From a bacterium (GTDB taxonomy: Bacteria > Patescibacteriota > Minisyncoccia > Phycocordibacterales > UBA1550): DNA of 13,169 nt. Below the pieces are notes generated by a model. That model was not told the origin of the DNA. It saw only the letters and a list, made by a program, of their open reading frames with translations, and ran no database searches. The translations under genes and the position numbers were made by a program. This document shows positions 6,435 through 11,255 of the stretch, piece after piece (positions within the stretch are counted from its first letter, which is position 1; each line of letters starts with the position of its first letter). Location of the stretch: positions 1-13,169 of the forward strand of contig JAKANJ010000012.1 in the NCBI GenBank assembly GCA_021823825.1, written 5' to 3'.

Positions 6435-7046
6435 ATGACACCCTTTCAAAAAAATCTGCAAAAATTTTTTATATTCTTTTTTACCGCAGCATCAGTTGGC
6501 ATTGTTGCTATCGGTATTAACCGTGCAAAGAACGCAAAAGGAATAAACTATGTCCCAACCCCCGCACCAGACCAGCCAACACCAGCTCAGAACAATACGG
6601 GCACGGGAGCAACAACGGCGACGACAGGAACAGCTCCTTCCGTTCAGGGCACTACCCAAGCAGCAAACGGCGCTGTTCTTGCGTATACGGGCAGTACCTA
6701 TCAAACACCGTACGGAAACGTTTCAGCGGCAATCAAGGTCAAGGACGGTAAAGTGGTTGCCGTAACAATGCCACAACTTCCCGACTCCCCACCATCGCTC
6801 TACGCCCAGCCCTATCTCATCAGCCAAGCGCTTCAAGCTGGCTCTGCAAATATTCAAGGAGTTTCCGGCGCTACTTATACCAGTCTTGCTTTCAAAGCAT
6901 CCCTTGAAAGTGCAATTGCTGCTGCTCAAAAACAAGGACAAAAAGTTACTGCACAGACACCAAGTGTACAAACTGGTTCCGCCGCCTCAAACCCGACGAC
7001 TGCGCCCGCCCCTTCAGTTCCTCGTAGATACAGCGAAGACGACTAG
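6435..7046 (+). CDS. Membrane-anchored FMN-binding-domain protein (covalent flavin carrier)
   Basis: The 203-residue protein starts with a basic stretch and one TM helix (about 11-28), then a Pro/Thr/Ala/Gln-rich linker (about 40-78). An FMN_bind domain (PF04205 type, as in NqrC and RnfG) follows at about 82-165: YTGSTYQTPYGNVSAAIKV, DGKVVAVTMPQL, and the flavinylation motif GVSGATYTS (142-150). T147 of SGAT is the expected site of the phosphoester-linked FMN. The tail (about 170-203) is again low-complexity. A single N-terminal anchor and a flexible linker imply that the flavin domain sits outside the cytoplasmic membrane. apbE, encoding the enzyme that attaches FMN to such motifs, begins 12 nt downstream. 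Likely role: electron carrier between the heme subunit and an unknown acceptor. Confidence 0.85.
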   Translation: MTPFQKNLQKFFIFFFTAASVGIVAIGINRAKNAKGINYVPTPAPDQPTPAQNNTGTGATTATTGTAPSVQGTTQAANGAVLAYTGSTYQTPYGNVSAAIKVKDGKVVAVTMPQLPDSPPSLYAQPYLISQALQAGSANIQGVSGATYTSLAFKASLESAIAAAQKQGQKVTAQTPSVQTGSAASNPTTAPAPSVPRRYSEDD

Positions 7047-7058
7047 TTTGAAATAATT

Positions 7059-7985
7059 ATGACTACCGGCACCCTGCACCGCGTTTTTCACTCGATGGGT
7101 ATTGCCGTACATTGCACGCTCGTAGGGATAAACGCAAAAGAGGCCGAAGAACGTATCGCTGAAGCAGAAAAAATTTTTAATGAATTTGATTTACGATTTA
7201 GTCGTTTCAAGGAGACGAGTGAACTTCATCAACTAAATGTTTCTGCTGGAAAAGCACACAAAGTAAGCATAGAAATGTTTCAAGTTATCAAAAAATGTGT
7301 CGCCCTCGCGGAGCAAACAAGCGGCGCATTTGATCCTTCAGTCGGTGGAGTGCTTGCCTCATACGGGTATGGTCTTCCAAAGGATTTTACACCACCAAGC
7401 CCACTGCCCACGTATCGAGATATTTCTTTTAATGACAGCACACTTGAAATAACCCTAGCGTCGGGGCAAGTGCTTGAGCCTGCAAGTGTCGTCAAAAGTA
7501 TGGCTATTGATATCGCCGCACAGGCTTTTCGCGGAGTGCCTGGATTTATGATAAATGCAGGGGGCGACATAATGACCCATGGCAAGTTTGAAGATGGGGC
7601 GCTTTGGAATATTGCAATCCAGGATCCACGTGACCCACGCGCGATTGTGGGAGCCCTGGGGATAGAAAACGCAGGCATCGCAACCTCAGGAGTTTACCAA
7701 ACGCATGGCGAGAGCAAGGGACAAAAATGGCACCATCTGGTTGATATGCGAACGCAGGAAAGCACCAGCGGTATTTTGAGCGCAACAGTCGTCGCCCCAA
7801 CTTGCGAACAAGCAGACACTGAAGCTACGCTCACAATTCTTCTCGGCATTACTGATGGCATCGCGCGTCTTGAACGAACAGGTCTCCCCTACTTTCTTAT
7901 TCTTAATGACGGACTTGTCAAAAAAAATGCCGCGTTTGCTGCGCTTGAAGTCCCCGTTGGAAACCTTATTTCAAAATCAGCATAA
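7059..7985 (+). CDS. apbE: FAD:protein FMN transferase ApbE
   Basis: ApbE uses FAD and Mg2+ to attach FMN to a Thr in target proteins. The 308-residue product shows the family order: FHSMGIAV (10-17), FSRFKETSELHQLN (47-60), SGAFDPSVGG (88-97), K146 in VVKSMAIDIA, MINAGGDI (164-171), WNIAIQDP (183-190), IATSGVY (207-213), HHLVDMRT (225-232), and metal-site ADTEAT (252-257) with D253 and T257. The usual 'GGIAKG' stretch is ASVVKS here, keeping only the Lys. No signal peptide or lipobox Cys is present at the N-terminus, whereas many ApbEs are exported. That fits a cytoplasmic form and raises a topology question, since the neighbouring target appears extracytoplasmic. The adjacent upstream gene is the obvious substrate. 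Confidence 0.9.
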   Translation: MTTGTLHRVFHSMGIAVHCTLVGINAKEAEERIAEAEKIFNEFDLRFSRFKETSELHQLNVSAGKAHKVSIEMFQVIKKCVALAEQTSGAFDPSVGGVLASYGYGLPKDFTPPSPLPTYRDISFNDSTLEITLASGQVLEPASVVKSMAIDIAAQAFRGVPGFMINAGGDIMTHGKFEDGALWNIAIQDPRDPRAIVGALGIENAGIATSGVYQTHGESKGQKWHHLVDMRTQESTSGILSATVVAPTCEQADTEATLTILLGITDGIARLERTGLPYFLILNDGLVKKNAAFAALEVPVGNLISKSA

Positions 7986-8014
7986 TTGACAGTAAAACAT
8001 TCAAAGCGTAGGCT
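7986..8014 (+). promoter_or_regulatory. Strong sigma70 promoter of the 54-aa gene
   Basis: A consensus -35 TTGACA (7986-7991) starts on the base after the apbE stop. A 17-bp spacer and TAGGCT (8009-8014) follow. The predicted start is about 8021, giving a leader of about 29 nt. A small inverted repeat AAAGC/GCTTT (8003-8016) overlaps the -10 box and could be an operator, but it is short. Confidence 0.6.
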
Positions 8015-8037
8015 TTACGTCAGAGACATACTTCCTC

Positions 8038-8045
8038 AAAGGAGG
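8038..8045 (+). promoter_or_regulatory. Strong Shine-Dalgarno site deciding a GTG start
   Basis: AAAGGAGG ends 4 nt before GTG 8050. The upstream CCTC could pair with GAGG, so the site may be partly occluded. It resembles the site at 2208. Confidence 0.7.
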
Positions 8046-8049
8046 CCCT

Positions 8050-8214
8050 GTGAGCGAACGTTCAGCGAACGACATCATCCAGGAAGTCTGCGCTGGTATC
8101 CTTCCCGAACATCCGATAGACCAATTCGAAATCAACCAGGCAATCGCCTCTTCCCAGGGCTACAAACTGCATCCCAACGGATTCCGCGAGTATCCGTTGG
8201 GCCCGTATCCGTAA
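8050..8214 (+). CDS. 54-residue orphan protein, unknown function
   Basis: The frame starts at GTG after a strong ribosome binding site and ends with TAA, giving 54 residues. It begins SERSANDIIQEVCAG and ends with NGFREYPLGPYP. It has one Cys, no membrane segment, an acidic-to-neutral helical first half (residues 5-33) and a Pro/Gly/Tyr-rich tail. I recognise no family. Support for a real gene is the complete expression cassette: consensus promoter at 7986, Shine-Dalgarno at 8038, and a strong terminator 11 nt after the stop. A longer open frame overlaps it in another phase but lacks these signals. It has the same layout as the gene at 2222, although the two proteins show no obvious similarity. 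Confidence 0.7.
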   Translation: MSERSANDIIQEVCAGILPEHPIDQFEINQAIASSQGYKLHPNGFREYPLGPYP

Positions 8215-8225
8215 GAACGAACAAA

Positions 8226-8249
8226 AAAAGCCGCCCACGGGCGGCTTTT
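8226..8249 (+). terminator. Intrinsic terminator after the 54-aa gene
   Basis: AAAAGCCGCCC (8226-8236) pairs with GGGCGGCTTTT (8239-8249), effectively a 10-bp stem with a 4-nt loop. The A-run on the left and T-run on the right allow function in both directions. It also ends any read-through from apbE. Confidence 0.9.
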
Positions 8250-8283
8250 ATTACATAGCTCCAAGGTTTAGTCCATCTAATTA

Positions 8284-8312
8284 TTGCAATGTATTATACG
8301 TTCTGCCACAAT
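8284..8312 (+). promoter_or_regulatory. Candidate promoter of the 124-aa gene
   Basis: TTGCAA (8284-8289), a 17-bp spacer and CACAAT (8307-8312) with an extended-10 TG at 8304-8305. The predicted start is about 8319, 3 nt before ATG 8322. The -10 is imperfect. Confidence 0.4.
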
Positions 8313-8321
8313 ATAAAGTAT

Positions 8322-8696
8322 ATGACTGAGAACAAAGATGAAATAGAAATTTGGAAAAATTTTAACGAAGACACACGACAAGAAATTCGTGATCTTTTCG
8401 ATGACAACCAAAACGAACACCTTGTTTTTTTAAAAAAAGCTCTTCAAAAAAATGATAACATCCTAAAAAAAATACCTGTATTCGTGGAATATGGCTTATC
8501 ACGTGTCAGAGACGACGAAGATAATTTCGCGCTCTCAGACTATTTTTTTATTCTCTCGGAAATTAGAGGATTGTCTGATGATGTGCATAGTTTTTTTACT
8601 GACGTTATGATTTATTGTGAAGACAAAATGATAAATTTTACAAATGCTTCTCAAATTAAAAATTATTATATCAAAAAAATAACCCCACTCCTATAA
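8322..8696 (+). CDS. Hypothetical acidic helical protein, unknown function
   Basis: The 124-residue product starts MTENKDEIEIWKNF and is predicted to be mostly helical. It is rich in Asp, Glu, Asn, Lys, Phe and Ile, with no signal peptide or convincing TM segment. I recognise no motif. Segments such as LSRVRDDEDNFALSDYFFIL and LSDDVHSFFTDVMIYCEDKM suggest a compact helical bundle. The start 8322 is preferred over an in-frame ATG at 8289, which overlaps the -35 box. Base composition is clearly AT-richer than in the genes before it and like that of the accessory genes that follow. It is convergent with the minus-strand genes of the island. It could be an accessory or immunity-type protein, but nothing in the sequence establishes that. 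Confidence 0.7.
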   Translation: MTENKDEIEIWKNFNEDTRQEIRDLFDDNQNEHLVFLKKALQKNDNILKKIPVFVEYGLSRVRDDEDNFALSDYFFILSEIRGLSDDVHSFFTDVMIYCEDKMINFTNASQIKNYYIKKITPLL

Positions 8697-8711
8697 ATGC
8701 AAGGGTGGGGT
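8682..8711 (-). terminator. Hairpin, plausible terminator for leftward transcripts
   Basis: ACCCCACTC (8682-8690) pairs with GGGTGGGGT (8703-8711), 9 bp with one G-U. Read on the minus strand it is followed by TTATTTTTTT, a proper U-tract. On the plus strand no T-run follows. It overlaps the last codons of the 124-aa gene. It would end transcription coming from the minus-strand side of the island. Confidence 0.5.
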
Positions 8712-8726
8712 CTCCCGGGACGGTTC

Positions 8727-9000
8727 TCATCGCTTCGACTTATTCGGCACAGCATGAGCGCGCTCAATTTTGCCAGTAACTACATAGGCCCGGCCTATGT
8801 AGTTACTGGTGCATTTCAATCGGTTCAGAAACCATTACAGGGATAGAATCAAGAATGGGGATATTTGTGCTGTTTCGTCAGGCATAGGCGCATTATAACC
8901 AAGCATGTAGGCATCTTGGTATATATGACCCTTGTATTTTCTAGTAATTATGGCATAATAGCTATCCAAACAATTTCAGCGGCTGTGGATAAGTACCCTT
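8727..9000 (-). pseudogene. Decayed C-terminal fragment of a protein gene, unknown family
   Basis: Reading the minus strand gives protein-like sequence broken over shifting frames. LSTAAEIVWIAI occurs in one frame (about 8995-8951). IITRKYKGHIYQDAYMLGYN and APMPDETAQ follow in a second (open 8975-8838). ILDSIPVMVSEPIEMHQ is in a third (stop at 8803-8805). Then SNYIGRAYVVTGKIERAH comes back in the second frame (stop at 8727-8729). The pieces join smoothly if two or three small indels are assumed, which suggests a degraded gene end, possibly following a TM helix. No start, promoter or upstream part remains. Sequencing or assembly error is an alternative. I cannot name the family, and the last piece is the least certain because it runs through a palindrome. 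Confidence 0.4.
8773..8809. repeat. Perfect palindrome, copy 1 of a repeat flanking the DUF3800 gene
   Basis: CCAGTAACTACATAGGCC (8773-8790), one central C, and the exact reverse complement at 8792-8809. A related copy is at 10024-10050, where the shared 27 nt differ at two positions. There is no T-run, so it is not a standard terminator. It could be a REP-like or mobile palindromic element, or a protein-binding or recombination site. Confidence 0.85.
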
Positions 9001-9027
9001 GTTATTTGCACGCTCCAAATGTAATAT
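8999..9027 (+). promoter_or_regulatory. Candidate promoter of a small RNA
   Basis: TTGTTA (8999-9004), a 17-bp spacer and TAATAT (9022-9027). The predicted start is near 9034. No credible open frame follows; two hairpins and a terminator do. Confidence 0.45.
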
Positions 9028-9033
9028 GAAAGT

Positions 9034-9093
9034 AAGGACTGGAGGTAACTTCCAGTCGGCAAGGCCCCGATTTATTTCGGGGCTCTTGTTTTT
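9034..9093 (+). ncRNA. Candidate ~60-nt structured small RNA
   Basis: The predicted transcript begins about 9034 and folds into hairpin 1, GACTGGA/TCCAGTC (9037-9043 with 9051-9057, 7-nt loop), then hairpin 2, GGCCCCGA/TCGGGGCT (9063-9070 with 9077-9084, 6-nt loop). It ends in a U-rich tail TCTTGTTTTT. It stops exactly at the end of the convergent DUF3800 gene. I do not recognise a known RNA family. It may be an independent sRNA or simply a terminator with a neighbouring hairpin. Confidence 0.4.
9063..9093 (+). terminator. Rho-independent terminator (rightward)
   Basis: An 8-bp stem with one G-U, 6-nt loop, then CTTGTTTTT on the plus strand. The minus strand has no T-run after the stem, so it acts on rightward transcripts only. 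Confidence 0.7.
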
Positions 9094-9913
9094 AGGGCCA
9101 TTCCTTGAGTCCATACTCACCAAAGTCGCCCTTATACAGATGCTTGCGAATTACATCGAAAAGCTTGTTGTTCTCATCAGTTTTATCTTTTGCGTGTCTT
9201 GCCAGAGGGTAGGTACAATAATCCGCTAATTGAATACCATTAACATTGTCTTCCTTCGTAAAAAATAGGACTTCGTCATTAATACTGAGAAAAAGTTCTT
9301 TGTTGTGATAAAAAGTGCCATTCTTTTTTATATCCACAATCATTCCCTGTATTCTTTTACTCTCCTTCCTGCCCCTTGTTTCAAAAATAATTTTTGCTGG
9401 TTCTCCTTTTAGGAAATCTCCCAATCTTTCAAGAATCCAACTTATATTAGTCAAATAAAGGTCCCCAATATCATAATCCGAGCCCGTCTTCTCCTTAAAC
9501 TTCTTTGCTTTCTCAAGTAACTTCATTTTGTTAATTGAAGACGAAATAATTGTGACTGAGCTTGCCTCCAGTACTCCAACCATTTTATGTTTGAAGTCAT
9601 CATATTTGGCATCGTCAAGCAGCACCTTAAATATCCCGTCCTTTCGCCTTATTTCATTTGAGTGAAAATGAATTTCCCTTTTACCCCAAAATTCCTGCTT
9701 TATCATATCTACACTAGGAACAAAAACGTCTTTATATACTGGGGCAGTAACAACAAGTGCCGTAACAGTCATTACCGGAAAAACGGTTGGATGTTCATAC
9801 TTTTTAATATCCTTATGTAGGAATGGGTCGCCTGTTTCATCAATAAAGACTAGATACCTTTCGGGTACTTTGAATATTTCCTCTTCTTTTAAGTCACATT
9901 TTTCAGTTGCCAT
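9092..9913 (-). CDS. DUF3800 domain protein
   Basis: The 273-residue protein (from ATG 9913) matches the DUF3800 pattern. It has an early FIDETGDP (24-31, the 'DE(S/T)G' motif), then FPVMTVTALVV, a HFHSNEIR segment (82-89), IIFETRGRKE (about 175-184), and QLADYCTYPLARHAK (about 228-242) near the end. DUF3800 proteins are thought to have an RNase-H-like fold with acidic residues (D25, E26, the Glu of FETRG, D231 of LADY). They are common in phages and defence islands, but their function is not settled. The TTG at 9931 adds six residues; I prefer the ATG because an extended -10 box lies so that transcription would begin 2 nt before it. It is AT-rich and codirectional with the DUF4238 and Shedu genes. 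Confidence 0.85.
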   Translation of the reverse strand: MATEKCDLKEEEIFKVPERYLVFIDETGDPFLHKDIKKYEHPTVFPVMTVTALVVTAPVYKDVFVPSVDMIKQEFWGKREIHFHSNEIRRKDGIFKVLLDDAKYDDFKHKMVGVLEASSVTIISSSINKMKLLEKAKKFKEKTGSDYDIGDLYLTNISWILERLGDFLKGEPAKIIFETRGRKESKRIQGMIVDIKKNGTFYHNKELFLSINDEVLFFTKEDNVNGIQLADYCTYPLARHAKDKTDENNKLFDVIRKHLYKGDFGEYGLKEWP

Positions 9914-9921
9914 TTCAGTAG

Positions 9922-9930
9922 ATTCTATCA
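9922..9930 (-). promoter_or_regulatory. Extended -10 element of the DUF3800 gene
   Basis: On the minus strand TGA-TAGAAT, with TAGAAT at 9927-9922. The predicted start is about 9915, 2 nt before ATG 9913. No convincing -35 is seen, which extended -10 promoters tolerate. Confidence 0.4.
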
Positions 9931-9954
9931 AAGAGTAACCGAGATAAACAGTTC

Positions 9955-10053
9955 TTATTTATCGAGTTTAACATAAACACCAAAATCATCTCTCAAAATC
10001 TTCGTAGCCTGTTCTTTTTTATCTACATAGGCCCAGCCTATGTAATTACTAAG
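9955..10053 (-). pseudogene. Short open fragment, probable remnant of a gene 3' end
   Basis: The minus strand is open for 32 codons between TAG (10054-10056) and TAA (9955-9957), with no usable start. It reads LSNYIGWAYV across the palindrome, then DKKEQATKILRDDFGVYVK. The part after the palindrome has convincing protein character. The SNYIG-x-AYV part is shared with the remnant at 8727, because both come from the palindromic repeat. It sits between the DUF4238 stop and the DUF3800 promoter. It may be a decayed gene end beside a repeat. Confidence 0.3.
10024..10050. repeat. Palindromic repeat, copy 2
   Basis: TACATAGGC (10024-10032) and GCCTATGTA (10036-10044) form 9-bp arms around CCA, followed by ATTACT. 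Over 27 nt it differs from the right-hand part of copy 1 (8781-8807) by two G-to-A changes. It lies 26 bp beyond the DUF4238 stop, so the two copies bracket the DUF3800 gene. Confidence 0.8.
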
Positions 10054-10075
10054 CTAGACTTTCATTAATTTCACG

Positions 10076-10969
10076 CTAGCTCAGTATCCCAAACATCTCA
10101 TCAATAATTTCGTCAGTTTTTTTGTTGGTTACATAAATTTTATAATAGCTGACTAATGCTTTCAATAATTCCTCATCATGACAAACCACAAATCTATGAG
10201 CACAGTGAATCATTGCAGTATTATACTGAATAATAAATTCTGGAGGTAAGTCCTTAATAGGTATTGGGGTAATGTTTATTAAAAGAATTTTTCCTGAAAC
10301 CGGAAACAAAAAATCTCCAAGAATATCCACAGGGTCCTGATTACTATTTTTTCTTAAAATGGGGCTATCTCCGACAAGATAGGAAGGTTTATCGTTTTGT
10401 GTGTAGTAAAACCTCCATCGGTTTATTTTTTCTCCCCACTCTTTATCTTTAAGAAGCGGCGCAAACGGCAACATTAATCGAAACGTTTTTTTAAACGCAT
10501 CAGATCCTCGAATGTGCTCAATGATTTTCTTTGGGACTGATTCGCCGTTTTTATTTTTAATTTGGAAATAATCAACGGGATTTGACCTAGTAAAAGCAGT
10601 TTCTGATATTTCCTCAACAGCTGGAATATTGATTGGCAGTCTCCAATATTGAAACAACAAAAACAAATACAAAAATTCTTTATCTGAGTACGATACTGCT
10701 TTTTTGGTATTTGATTCTCTTATTTTATCTAAGGATGGCCAGCAAACATTTTCAATATTTGTGTACTGATCTTCTACAAAAACAGATCTATCTCCTTTGG
10801 GGGTGGTTACAGTATTTAAATCGTTTTCAAAAAATGTATTGTCTGGGTTAGTAAGAAAAACTTTATCATTAATTTTATCGTATGCATAAAAACTTCCATC
10901 ATCATTCGTAAATCCCCTTAAATAATGTCGAGGGAGATAGTGGTGCTTTTTGCTTTGCTTATTAATCAT
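10076..10969 (-). CDS. DUF4238 domain protein
   Basis: The 297-residue product begins with KKHHYLPRHYLRGFT (7-21), the N-terminal signature of DUF4238 ('HHY.P..yLr.F'). It also has FLLFQYWR (103-110), the central VGDSPILR (199-206), and FLFPVSGKILLINITP (220-235), matching the family's 'sD.P' and 'fPls....l' strands. No signal peptide or TM segment is seen. DUF4238 proteins are widespread, often strain-specific and frequently located in defence or phage regions; the biochemical activity is unknown. The ATG at 10969 gives the HHY motif at the expected distance. A candidate promoter inside an inverted repeat lies upstream (11002-11077). The gene is AT-rich and follows the Shedu gene on the same strand with a gap of about 290 bp. 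Confidence 0.85.
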   Translation of the reverse strand: MINKQSKKHHYLPRHYLRGFTNDDGSFYAYDKINDKVFLTNPDNTFFENDLNTVTTPKGDRSVFVEDQYTNIENVCWPSLDKIRESNTKKAVSYSDKEFLYLFLLFQYWRLPINIPAVEEISETAFTRSNPVDYFQIKNKNGESVPKKIIEHIRGSDAFKKTFRLMLPFAPLLKDKEWGEKINRWRFYYTQNDKPSYLVGDSPILRKNSNQDPVDILGDFLFPVSGKILLINITPIPIKDLPPEFIIQYNTAMIHCAHRFVVCHDEELLKALVSYYKIYVTNKKTDEIIDEMFGILS

Positions 10970-11001
10970 TTAATTGTTTATGTAACTCTGTTTTCTCATG
11001 C

Positions 11002-11077
11002 TGAATCTATTTCGATTTTGCACTTTTTCGAAGTTAGTATTTTGCATCCCTAATATAGCAATTTTGGAATAGATTCA
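11002..11077 (-). promoter_or_regulatory. Promoter of the DUF4238 gene enclosed by an inverted repeat
   Basis: On the minus strand, TTGCTA (11061-11056), a 16-bp spacer and TACTAA (11039-11034); the predicted start is near 11027, about 58 nt before the ATG. The promoter is flanked by exact 10-bp inverted arms TGAATCTATT (11002-11011) and AATAGATTCA (11068-11077). This could be a binding site for a looping or dimeric regulator, or could allow a long-range hairpin. Nothing else is seen between 10970 and 11090. Confidence 0.35.
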
Positions 11078-11090
11078 AAAGCTTAAATTA

Positions 11091-11216
11091 CTAATCGTTC
11101 GTAATCGTTTTCTTTTTAAGGGAGTTGTACTCCTTTGCCAACATCTCTTCTTCGACTGACGCATTTGTTTGTATTGCGGTCAATAATGACAGGTACACTG
11201 CTAACATCACTGGCAT
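11091..11216 (-). CDS. Possible 41-aa protein or gene remnant downstream of Shedu
   Basis: The minus strand is open from ATG 11216 to TAG 11091-11093. The peptide starts MPVMLAVYLSLLTAIQTNA, which is hydrophobic, and continues with VEEEMLAKEYNSLKKK, a charged helix. It lies 39 nt after the Shedu stop on the same strand, so it could be the last gene of that transcript. There is no ribosome binding site. A second frame over the same stretch (stop 11116-11118) also reads plausibly (SSVPVIIDRNTNKCVSRRR), so the coding frame is ambiguous and this may be a decayed gene instead. Confidence 0.25.
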   Translation of the reverse strand: MPVMLAVYLSLLTAIQTNASVEEEMLAKEYNSLKKKTITND

Positions 11217-11255
11217 AGGTCAAAATCAGTAAGAAATTGTTGTCCTATAACCAAT

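Noticed and set aside
7986..8258. 90-codon plus-strand open frame over the 54-aa gene.
   Set aside because: It starts in the promoter -35 box, runs into the terminator, is very Arg/Pro-rich, and has no ribosome binding site; the GTG frame at 8050 has all the signals.
8984..8992. Perfect DnaA-box match (TTATCCACA on the minus strand), possible replication origin.
   Set aside because: Single 9-mer with no cluster, AT-rich unwinding region or replication gene nearby; it also lies in the decayed coding fragment.
9034..9093. Possible tracrRNA or transposon guide RNA.
   Set aside because: No CRISPR array, Cas9, IscB or TnpB gene is visible, and there is no match to a repeat in the window.
8999..9229. 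76-codon plus-strand open frame.
   Set aside because: It crosses a terminator and overlaps the DUF3800 gene antisense; no initiation signals.
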